Below are positions 22,600-33,000 of a stretch of 64,000 nt of DNA, piece by piece (the first letter of the stretch is position 1; every line of letters begins with the position of its first letter). Under the pieces are notes generated by a model that made no database searches, was not told where the DNA came from, and worked only from the letters and a program-made list of their open reading frames with translations. The DNA lies in NCBI GenBank assembly GCA_947462335.1, contig OX381720.1, forward strand, positions 3,727,501 to 3,791,500, given 5' to 3'. Source of the DNA: Harmothoe impar. Lineage: Eukaryota; Annelida; Polychaeta; Phyllodocida; Polynoidae. A program made the position numbers and the translations under genes.

Positions 22600-23135
22600 G
22601 GCTGTGTCTCACGACCTTGGGACAATGTTTTTGTCTCTGATCGGGTGCCGTCTCTGACCGGGTGCCGTCTCTGACCGGGTGCCGTCTCTGACCAGGTGCC
22701 GTCTCTGACCGGGTGCCGTCTCTGACCGGGTGCCGTCTCTGACCGGGTGCCGTCTCTGACCGGGTGCCGTCTCTGACCGGGTGCCGTCTCTGACCGGGTG
22801 CCGTCTCTGACCAGGTGTCAGAAAAAGGTGTTTTACAAAGAATTATACTCATATATATAAGGATTTGGAAAAACGTTATGGCGGTTGTTATATAATCATA
22901 ATTATAATTATAATTAGCCTCCTGCTGTTAGTATTTTGACCTTATCAAGCCAAGCCGGTCAGAGACGGCACCCGGTCAGAGACGGCACCCGGTCAGAGAC
23001 GGCACCCGGTCAGAGACGGCACCCGGTCAGAGACGGCACCCGGTCAGAGACGGCACCCGGTCAGAGACGGCACCCGGTCAGAGACGGCACCCGGTCAGAG
23101 ACAAAAACATTGTCCCAAGGTCGTGAGACACAGCC
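22600..23135. mobile_element. Foldback element with expanded 17-bp tandem arms, copy A
   Basis: Ends GGCTGTGTCTCACGACCTTG inverted at the right; ATCA is duplicated on both sides (22596-22599 and 23136-23139). Each arm carries a tandem array of CCGTCTCTGACCGGGTG (about ten units left, about eight right, in inverse orientation). The ~140-base centre is AT-rich. Open frames here only translate the repeat. A second copy lies at 44605-44936. Confidence 0.88.
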
Positions 23136-23139
23136 ATCA

Positions 23140-24090
23140 GCTTTAGAGGAGAATGTTTTTATTTTGTGAATTACAATGTAGATTTATATTACTGTAGATG
23201 GTTGCAAAAATCACTATTTTATCCTCAGTCGTTATGAACTGGCCCCATGGCCTCCGTTGCTACATGCAGCGGTGATTCACTTTCAGATCACGACTCACAA
23301 CAGGGAAGACTGACTGAGATATCAAGCCAAGCGTAGCAGACAACGATGGATGATGACACTCTTTAAAATTGTCTAATTTTCGTAATTCATTATTTCGTAA
23401 TTTCTTCCATTTTGAGGCAGACACATGAAAGTGGTTTAGTTAACATGCAGCTGTGTCTTATGAGTTTGGGCCAACATGAAGGTAAAATCTATATTAAGAG
23501 GGGGGGGGCATTCATAACATGCTCAATAATTGTAAGAACTCCTGCAGGGATGGAGTGAGAAGGTGGGGGATGGGGACGTATATGCTGGGAGCAGTGGGCT
23601 GGGACAACAGGTCGCAGTGTGAGGGGAGAGAGGACGTCCTTCATGGTTCTGTGCCTTTCCAGGCCAACAATGTAAACAAAAATTATAATAGATGATACTG
23701 AATGAGTGGTACATTCTATAACTATAGCCAGAGAGGGAAGTGCTTGGCCATCTCTAGTAATGCCTCCACATCGACGCCTTTTTGTTTTCATGGACCCTTC
23801 TATATTGCCCAACCTCCTTGAACTATAGTGGGCCTAAGTTGTTACTCATAATGAAAATTTTGATTTTGGGATAACTTTCCTTTCTTTTTTTTCTAGAATT
23901 TTAATGAAAAATCTGTTAGAAAGTGGACACATATTGGCATATTTGGTATCAAAGTAAGGCTTATAGGTCTACTGTCAGTAATGCAGAGAGCTATGAATGA
24001 CTTACATTAATTTATGACAACTTTTGCAGGTCAATGAACTTCTAAAATGTGAAAATCGTGCACGAAAAGTTCTTATTTCCCTATATTTTT
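23140..24090. other. Stretch without a recognisable gene
   Basis: No domain, splice-supported exon or clear repeat unit. Minus-strand frames of 63 and 107 codons at 23489-23812 have no recognisable motif. Confidence 0.5.
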
Positions 24091-24093
24091 CAG

Positions 24094-24972
24094 CGGGCTC
24101 TGAAACCTGAGAAAATCTAGTGGGCTCTGAAACCTAAGAAATCTAGCGGGCTCTGATAGCTAAAAAAAATCTAGCGGGCTCTGAAACCTGAGAAATTCGA
24201 GCGGGCTCTGATACCTGAGAAAATCTAGCGGGCTCTGATACCTGAAAAAATCTAGCGGGCTCTGAAACATGAGAAATTCTAGCGGGCTCTGAAACATAGG
24301 AAATTCTAGTGGGCTCTGAAATCCATAAAATCTAGCGGGCTCTGATACCTGAGAAAATCTAGCGGGCTCTGATACCTGAAAAAATCTAGCGGGCTCTGAA
24401 ACATGAGAAATTCTAGCGGGCTCTGACACCTAAGAAATTCTAGCGGGCTCTGAAATCCATAAAATCTAGCGGGCTCTGATACCTGAGAAAATCTAGCGGG
24501 CTCTGATACCTGAAAAAAATCTAGCGGGCTCTGAAACCTGAGATAATCTAGCGGGCTCTGATACCTAAAAAATTCTAGCGGGCTCTGATACCTGAAAAAA
24601 ATCTAGCGGGCTCTGAAACATGAGAAAATCTAGCGGGCTCTGACACCTAAGAAATTCTAGCGGGCTCTGAAATCCATAAAATCTAGCGGGCTCTGATAGG
24701 CCTACCTGAGAAAATCTAGCGGGCTCTGATACCTGAAAAAAATCTAGCGGGCTCTGAAACCTGAGAAAATCTAACGGGTTCTGAAACCTGAGAAATTCTA
24801 GCGGGCTCTGAAATCCATAAATTCTAGCGGGCTCTGATACCTGAGAAAATCTAGCGGGCTCTGATACCTGAAAAAAATCTGGCGGGCTCTGAAACCTGAG
24901 AAAATCTAGCGGGCTCTGATACCTAAAAAATTCTAGCGGGCTCTGAAACCTGAGAAATTCTAGCGGGCTCTG
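24094..24972. repeat. 27-bp minisatellite, main block (~32 units)
   Basis: Unit of the type GCGGGCTCTGAAACCTGAGA plus AATTCTA, with frequent variants (GATACCTGAAAAAATCTA, AAATCCATAAAATCTA). Minus-strand frames encoding FQSPLEFLRFQ repeats arise from the 27-base period and are not evidence of a gene. Confidence 0.93.
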
Positions 24973-25227
24973 ATTAAACAACTACAGGAAAATCTGGACC
25001 CTACCCAACGATGCAGTGCGTCAGCTCAGTTCCCGTCACACTCTCTACTATATACCTTCTACTGTAGGAAAGAAGAGACGCAACATCTGCTTGGAGACTG
25101 ATGTCTTACGACAATCCCAATACCGTTTGTGATATGCTAAGGCATTCCCGCCATGCACTAATGTAGGGCAGACGAACGCTGCCACACAATTTTCCCACGC
25201 CCATTATCCCGGCAGCGGAGCTGCTGG

Positions 25228-25446
25228 TACCTGAGAAAATCTAGCGGGCTCTGATACCCGAAAAACTCTAGCGGGCTCTGAAACATGAAAAATTCTAGCG
25301 GGCTCTGAAACCTGAGAAAATCTAGCGGGCTCTGATACCTAAAAAAATCTAGCGGGCTCTGAAACCTGAGAAATTCTAGCGGGCTCTGAAATCCATAAAT
25401 TCTAGCGGGCTCTGATACCTGAAAAAATCTAGCGGGCTCTTAAACC
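25228..25446. repeat. 27-bp minisatellite, second block (~8 units)
   Basis: Same unit as 24094-24972, separated from it by about 255 bases of unique sequence. The last units degenerate into TAGCAACCTGACGG variants up to about 25490. Confidence 0.9.
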
Positions 25447-25504
25447 TAGCAACCTGACGGGTGCTGAATAAGATCTAGCAATCTGACGGTCACTGAATTG
25501 AAAT

Positions 25505-25675
25505 GATGGCCCCTGTTCCGAGGGCCCAAGTTCCTGAGGCCCTCAGTGAGGGCCCTAGTTCCTGGGGGCCTCAGTTCCTGGGGGCCCTAGTTCATGGGGG
25601 GCCCAGTTCAGAGGGCCCAAGTTCAGAGGGCCCCAGTTCAGGGGGCCCCTATTCCAGAGGGCCCTAGGGCCTGGA
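25505..25675. repeat. GGGCCC/AGTTC-rich short-period repeat
   Basis: Alternating GAGGGCCC and AGTTCCTGGGGGCC phrases with a period of roughly 15-17 bases. The only open frame is compositional (LNWGPLNLGPLN). Confidence 0.7.
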
Positions 25676-26456
25676 ACCCTAAATCTCAATGTCAACCTGG
25701 CGCTGAGTGTAGCTGACGGCGGAGGTCGAGACGCGCAAGGAGCAGGTATGGACGTATGTAGTAGCCCTCTAGTGGCAGTAATGTACACTAAGAGGCGCCA
25801 TCAGCCGGTTACAACTGTTACCATTTCTAACCACTTCCTCCAGGCCGAAAACAAAACACATGTCCACGAAGTTGGCGATGTGATGGTAAGTTTAACCCTG
25901 TGTGCCAATGACAGAAGCTATATAGGCGTGCAAACATGCCTAACGATAGTTACATTTATTAATAACCAACATACTACCGCTCCCCAGCCTGTTGCGTAGG
26001 CGAGAGGGGGTCGAACTGTGCGCGCCTGCACGGCCCCCGTCCCACCCACAAAAATGCACGGGCACTACCGGTACTACTAGTTCTACTACCGGTTCTACCG
26101 GTACTGGGTTTATATTACCACATTACTGGGGGCTCTTTATGTCGCTGACAAGATCAATCACTCTTTATTAGGCCTACCCCCTGCTCTTTCATGCAGACAT
26201 CTAGTGATTCACAGTGACAAGGATCAAGGGTATCCAAAAGTTTTGGCAAAACTAGAGGAAATAAATAAAATGTGCTATTAATAGAAAAGGAAAGATTATA
26301 ACTTTAAAATTATAAAGCAGAGCCGGAGGACGGGAGGTTCAAATTTTAGTAGGAATATTTACTAAATTATCTCTACTTGGTCTTAGAGTTAGATCATTAA
26401 TTTTTATGATCTAAATAGATAGGTACCCTCCTTTACTCTATATCGGTACATGCTTT
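25676..26456. other. Stretch without a confirmed gene
   Basis: A 42-base plus-strand segment at 25843-25884 is bracketed by CCTCCAG and GTAAGT and could be a tiny exon, but has no partner or recognisable product. The rest shows nothing. Confidence 0.35.
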
Positions 26457-27712
26457 AGGGAGGATTCATTATTTATGGCAGGGCCAGGGGGGTGAGCGTT
26501 TGGCAAATCGATTACGTCATACATAATTGCCCCCCCCCCCACTCGGAATAGGTTGAATAAAAAAGCCCCTCCCCCCCCTCGGAATAGGTTGAAAAAAAAG
26601 CGCCCCCCCCCCCCCTCACCCTGGATCGTTTTCAACTTTATTACAAAAACGATGTTGGTGTCTACTAATTGTATGCATTTAATCCTGGGGACATTTTTAC
26701 CTACAATTTACTACCTTGCAACAAATACATCCATTCGTAAGGCTACATAAAATTGATAATCAGCTTTGCAGACACTTTCCAAAAAAATATGGTGCGGGAG
26801 GGAGGCTTTTATTTTATTTTGTTATCAATTTTCTAGGCCATGAGGGAGGTGGCTTTTTCTTTTTCTTTACATTTCAAGTGATGAGGGAGGTGTCTTTTAT
26901 TTTTCGCTATATCATATACCCCATATGCTATATGTAAACATTATTTGAAACATAATATTCCTAAGATTCAGTTATGTGACAACAGTATTCCAGGTACTCG
27001 TGGGATTCTCAAGTACATCTATGTCTGAGTACTTTTTAGGGATTCCAAAACTGTAAAATGTATAAAAATCGATCAATTAGTTGCCACAGAAAATGCCTTC
27101 AAAAAGAGGCGGAAATTTAAATGTTTTATTATTATAAAATATCAGGGCTGCGGGATTTTTGATGATATTTTTTTGTAAAATGATGAAAAAAAGCTTCAAT
27201 GCTGCCTCTTTTAGAGGGTGCGGGCGGTGCCTGCAAAGCTGATACATTTTTTTTATACAGCCTAAGGTGTTTTAGTGTAAACGTCTCATGATACTCGCTG
27301 GTGAGTGATAATAGTCAAACCTTACATACCGTGGAGTTTAAGGGCCCCAGTGCTTATAAATTGGAAGCTCCCATACCCTCAGTGCTTACATGATGCCTGC
27401 ACTTTTTTGAAGACTGACAAAACGGTGGGCTATTCTGAGTGTCAAAAGTGATGCAGTGAGAAATTTGCTGGGAGTTTGAGAAAATTGTGAAAATATTGAC
27501 ATAATTTGGTAAAATATAACACAGGCTGTTACCAAAATTCGAGACATTTCAACGTGCTAAGTTCGCAACATTTTTTGGGAATACCCCTAAAAAAAAGGCC
27601 CCTCCCTAAGAATAGGGTAAACCCCCCCCCCCCTTTGAATACCCCTAAAAAAATTTGCCCCCCCCCCTCAAATGCTCACTCCCCCCCGGCCATAAATAAT
27701 GAACCCTCCTTT
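26457..27712. mobile_element. Inverted-repeat pair (foldback-type), GGAGGATTCATTATTTATGGC ends
   Basis: GGAGGATTCATTATTTATGG at 26459 is mirrored by CCATAAATAATGAACCCTCC near 27691-27710, and the adjoining GTGAGCGTTTG/CAAATGCTCAC and G-/C-run blocks also pair. The interior (26640-27540) is AT-rich without a gene. Confidence 0.55.
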
Positions 27713-28180
27713 AATGCTTAATTATAAATGCGGTATCTAATAGATAAAGTATACTGTTATATAAAGACTATTATTAAAGTTATGATTCTTTTCCTTCATG
27801 TAATTGCCAGTATCATAGACATAGGTCTGTGCCAGTATCTATCATTTTCACCTTTTTTTCATTTCTTTAAACTAAAAATAGTGTGTAAATAGAATACCAA
27901 TTAATGATGAACAAACAATTGAACAATGGCAATAATAGACAGTAGCAACACACAAAAAATAAAACAATGAACATTTTCTCGAATATGAGTGATCTTTTTT
28001 TAGGAATGGGGAGGGCTGTTAGAAATCAACTCAATGCAAAATTCTAAAATTAGATTTGAGCATTTTGAGGTTTTATAGGGCACGGATCCACTTTAAGGGA
28101 ATGGGAATGACCATTTTTTAACAAAATAGGGGGTGGGGCTGGGCGATGGTAGGAGGTTGACAGGTTTACATCCTTGCTAT

Positions 28181-28642
28181 TGTGGTGGTTCGTAGTTATT
28201 CTAGTTCAAGGAACAACGATCACGGCAGTTTCCAGGTGCGAGAATATCAGTCTTTATTACAAAAACAACTCCGGTTCCCTCACAAGGGAACGATCAGTGT
28301 AGAATCAATACACACAGGTAAATCAGGTTTCTCTATGGATATAGGAAACGGTCAGTATAGTCTTAGTATACAACGCTGTCCGCACGGTTGGACATAGTGA
28401 AGTCTATCATCAGTCGGGCCTGCACTGACTGCCTTCCAGGTAAACACACGGGTCTTATATAATCACCGGCTCTTAGGTCACGTGGCCAGGTGGGTGGGTC
28501 GGCAGCCCACCTGAGAGCGGCACACGGTTACCTGGAGAGGACCTGCGCCCTCTCCCGGGAACTGTGTGCACTAGCTCCAGGTAGAGAAGCCGAGTAAACA
28601 GACGTTACCCGGAAATACTGTGTATGAGATTAATATGTAACA
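28181..28642 (-). mobile_element. Solo LTR of a retrotransposon
   Basis: On the minus strand the segment starts TGTTACATATTAATC and ends ACGAACCACCACA. It holds a TATA box (TTATATAA at 28455-28462) and, about 200 bases downstream, an AATAAA (28253-28258), the layout of U3-R-U5. No internal retroviral domain lies on either side, so it is a recombined solo LTR. A clean target duplication was not found. Confidence 0.6.
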
Positions 28643-28877
28643 TCATGCCCCTACACTATATTAGAGGATGGTTCAGTTTCAGAGAAAAACATAAACGGAT
28701 GGAAAATATAAAGCAAGTACCGTATTTTGACGTTTATAATACCCGGTATAAGCCCGGGCTTACATTGATTTCAAGTGGTACCGGTATATTGACCCGGCTT
28801 ATAAACGGGGCAAGCTTATAAACGGGGCAGGCTTATAATATTTTGCAAGGACAATTTCTCCTGTCATATTTTCTGAT

Positions 28878-29066
28878 TACCGTATTCGACGTAATAAGCG
28901 CCCTCCCCCTAATAAGCACCTCCCCCCCCTCCCTTTTTGAGGCAATTTTAGACTAGAACAAAGGGTCAAATTTCGCGATTTCGGGGGCATTTAAACTCTC
29001 AATATTAAAAACGTCATAAAAATAATTTTATAAGCGCCCTGGGCGCTTATTACGTCGAATACGGTA
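28878..29066. mobile_element. TA-flanked MITE with CCGTATTCGACGTAATAAGC termini, copy 1
   Basis: CCGTATTCGACGTAATAAGC at the left is mirrored exactly by GCTTATTACGTCGAATACGG at the right, with TA on each side. The interior has no ORF. Further copies are at 29511-29635 and 50510-50693. Confidence 0.85.
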
Positions 29067-29510
29067 ATTCTGTACTTTTCGATACCGGTAATATCTTGGA
29101 ATAAATCTTGAAAACTTCATCAAAATATAAGCTGATCACCTTAACAGATATTTCTATAGTTTATGACTTTAACTTAACTGTCTATAACCACAAGAGTTAT
29201 GTGAATACTCCAATTAGATGCAAAGTTATGACCAGATAAGTGTTACCTGATGATTTTTGATTCCTTGCCCCGGCTTATATTCGGCCCCGGATTATTGAAC
29301 CTAGTGCCCTTTTTGGCCCAGCTTATAAACGGGACAGGCTTATATTCGGGGCCCGGCTTTTAAACGGGGGTATATATACGGTATATATATACTCTGGTAA
29401 TATTGAAAATATGAGTTGTCTGCATTACAGACACTAATCTTGGTAGCGTGTTCTTTAAGAACGCGTCTAAACCTATTTATTTGAAATGTTTAAGGCCACT
29501 TCAAATGATA

Positions 29511-29635
29511 TACGGTATTCGACGTAATAAGCGCCCTCCAAAATCGTGAAATTTGAGCCTTTGTTTTTGTTTTAAAATCCCCCAAAAGGGGGGGCGCTTA
29601 TTAGGGGGAGGGCGCTTATTACGTCGAATGCGGTA
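29511..29635. mobile_element. TA-flanked MITE, copy 2 (short)
   Basis: CGGTATTCGACGTAATAAGC and its inverse, 125 bases in all, TA on both sides. Shorter interior than copies 1 and 3. Confidence 0.8.
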
Positions 29636-30054
29636 CTTGTTTCTCATCACTAAGCTATGAGAAATATGACGAGGGCGTTTTTTCTTCTTTCTTTTTGCTT
29701 AGGACCATATAGGTAGGAGGATCTAGGCTCTCAGTAAACTTCACATTCACATTTTAATGATTAAAAATTAAAACTTCACACTTTTTAAAACATGTAGATT
29801 CCCTCTAGCCCATTGTATTCGCGCCACTGTAAGCTTCAATTTGATACCAAATATGCCCATATTTGTCCATTAATATTTCATTTAAAATTTGCAAAAAAAA
29901 TCAAAAGAATCTCCAAAACAGCATGTTGGTGACGCGCAGTGATGAGAAACAAGTATGTTTATTTGGAGTCGGCTAATGTTGTCTTTTATTTCTGTATTAT
30001 CAGGTGACGAGTGAGTGATACACGTCAAACTCACAACCACCGCCGGCTGAAAAC

Positions 30055-33000
30055 ATGGGTACTCCCACACAAGAGACACCATCTAAGATGAAGACGCGCC
30101 CCGGGGGGAGACCTCACCAATGTACGCAGTGTGACAAGGCCTTCATCGTTAAATCAGTCTTGGACCAACACATGAGAACACATAAAGAAGAAACCCCAGA
30201 TATACCTCCTATAAGCCACAAGAAGTTTCGGAGGTCCATCAACAGCGGAGAAGGACCCGCCAAACCCATGGTTAATCGCACAGAAGAAAAGCCCTCCGAG
30301 AAGACGCCCGAACCTCAAGGAAGATCTCACAAATGTGATCAGTGCGACAAGGCATTTACGTTGAGATCAACCTTAAATCGACATATGAAAATTCACAAAG
30401 GAAAAAAGCTGGTCATTCACACAAAAGAAAAGCCTTCCAAAGTGACGACGCAACCCGGTAGAAAATCTCACCGCTGTGCTCAGTGCAAGAGGGTTTTCAC
30501 TGTGAAATCAGTCCTGGATCGACACATGATGACGCATAAAAAGAAGCCTATTAAGGGTCCTGTAGGCGGCAAGCGTCCCACTGGCAGCAAGAATGTTGCA
30601 AAGTCAGCTCCGTCCAAAGGACAATCATCAGCCCAGTCTGTCAAAGAGAAAAAGAAGAAAGTGATTGCTCTGAAAGCTGAACGGAAGAAGAAGCTAATGG
30701 CTCTGAAACCGGAAAAGAAAAAGAAGTTGATAACCCACAGTGTCAAAAGACCGTACAAATGTACTCGCTGTGACAAGACTTTTATCATGAAGTCAGTTTT
30801 AGACCGACATATGATCACACACAAGAAGGAGAAGCTGCTTAAAAAGCATTCTGTGGGCAGCAAGAAGAGTGGAAGCTCAACTGACGGAAAACCTCACAAA
30901 TGTTCTCAGTGTAAAAAGACATTCACTTTAAAATCAAGCTTAGTACGACATATGAAGAATCATCCAGCAAAGAAGTCTCCCAAGAAAGCGACCAAAACGC
31001 CGGAAAAATCTCCCAAGAAAACGACCCAAACAGTGCAAAAAGCTCCCAAGAAAACGACCCAAACGGCGGAAAAACCTCCCAAGAAAACCACCCAAACGGC
31101 GGAAAAACCTCCCAAGAAAACGACCCAAACGGCAGAAAAAACTCCCAAGAAAACGACCCAAACAGAGGAAAAACCTCCCCAAACAGTGGAAAACCCTCCC
31201 AGGATGATCCCCCACATGGAGGAAAAGCTTCACAAGTGTAGTGAGTGTGACCGGGTGTTCATCCACCCGGTCGGCCTGGCTAACCACATGTTGGTTCACA
31301 CGGGGAAGAAAGTTCACACCTGTAGTCAGTGTGACAAGAGCTTTAGCGGGATAGAGACATTTAGATGGCACATGCTCACCCACCCCAAAGTCATCAAATG
31401 TTGTTACTGTAGTAAGGTATTCACGCTGAAATCGAGCTTGGATAAACATATGGTGACTCACATGGAAAAGGAGCGTTTCAAACCAGTCAAGATCGAGCGC
31501 GAAGAAGAAAAGCCCGATATTGATTCTGTGGACGCTAACCCCATAGAAACGGTGGCCAACGATATTGGCACAGTAGAAAAATCTTCTGAAACGATGGCCG
31601 GACTGCAAGGAAGACCCCATAAGTGTACGCAATGTGAGAAGGCGTTTATGTTGCGATCAGCCTTACATCGACATATAAAGACCCACAAAGCTAAAACTCT
31701 GATTAATTCCCAAAAAGAAAAGCCTTTGAAGATTAAGACCCGACCTGAAGCCCAACGCCACCCATGTGCACTGTGTGACAAAGTGTTCAGTGTTAAATCA
31801 GTGCTGAACCAACATATGAGGACCCACAAGGCAGCAAAGCCGGCCAAGCGTCCTATCGGCATCAAGGCAGCTACTGCGCCAGCGTCTTCAAAGAGACATT
31901 TGTCGACCCACACTCTAAAAGCTGAAAGGAACAAAAAGGCAGTGACTCTCAAAGCTGAAAAGATTAAGAAGGCGATTGCTCTCAAAGCAGAGAGAAAGAC
32001 AAAGGGGGTGACTCTAAACACAGAAAAGAACAAGAAAGTAATGACTCTAAAAGCAGAAAGAAAGTCGAAGGTGACAACACTGAGAGCAGAAAAGAAGTCA
32101 AAAGTGATGACTCTGAAAGCAGAAAAGAAGTCTAAAGTGATGACTCTGAAAGCAGAAAGGAAAGCAAAGGTGACGACACTGAAGGCAGAAAGAAAGTCAA
32201 AGGTGACAACTCCAAAAGCAGAAAGAAAGTCAAAGCCGGTGACTCTGAAAGTAGAAACTTCAACTGAAAGACCGTTTATGTGCAAAGAGTGCGGCGACAC
32301 ATTCACCGCAGAACCAAGCTTAACCAGACACATGATCACACACTCTGGCGCAAAGCCCTTCAAGTGCCCATCATGCCCGAAGAGGTTCCGTCGGAAGGAG
32401 GACAGAAAGCGGCATATATTCCAAGCCCACACAGGAGAAAGACCTCACCAGTGTACGCACTGTGACCGGGCTTTCTACCTGGGGAAGGAACTCAACAAGC
32501 ACATCTTATGGGTCCATTTCGGGAAAAGCCGGCCGCAACACATGAAGATGACGGAACCGAAGAAAAAGTGCAGTCATTGTGACCGGGAGTTCCTCCACCA
32601 ATCAAGGCTGACTAATCATATGCTGACCCACACCGGTGTAAAACCAGTGATAAAGCCTTTCAAGATAAAAATCCAAAGTGGAGGGAAACGTCAGCCACAA
32701 ACGTGTTTGATATGCAAAGAGGCATTTATACGTATGGATTTGCATATGAAGAGCCATAAAGGAGAGACACCTCTCAAAAGAGAGAAACCTGTCAGAGCAG
32801 AAAAACCCCACAAAGGAATGAAACCTCAAAAAGGAGAGAAACCTCACAAATGCTCTATATGCAGCAAGGAGTTTTGTCGGTTACCAAATTTAGAGCGACA
32901 CATGAGAAATCATACTGGAGAAGATATCCAAGGAGACAGCCTAACCTCACCCATAGAGGCCCATGCAGAAGAGGATAGCCTAAACCAAGCCATGATGGCC

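Noticed and set aside
22562..23169. Long frames on both strands reading PGQRRHPVRDGTRSET repeats
   Set aside because: They arise from the 17-bp repeat arms of the foldback element (51 bases = 17 codons period) and carry no start context or domain.
24094..25446. Regularly spaced 27-mers suggestive of a CRISPR array
   Set aside because: Units are contiguous without unique spacers, vary among themselves, and lie in eukaryotic DNA with spliced genes. It is a minisatellite.
25843..25884. 42-base plus-strand mini-exon between CCTCCAG and GTAAGT
   Set aside because: Splice-like borders alone are weak evidence; no neighbouring exon or recognisable peptide supports it.
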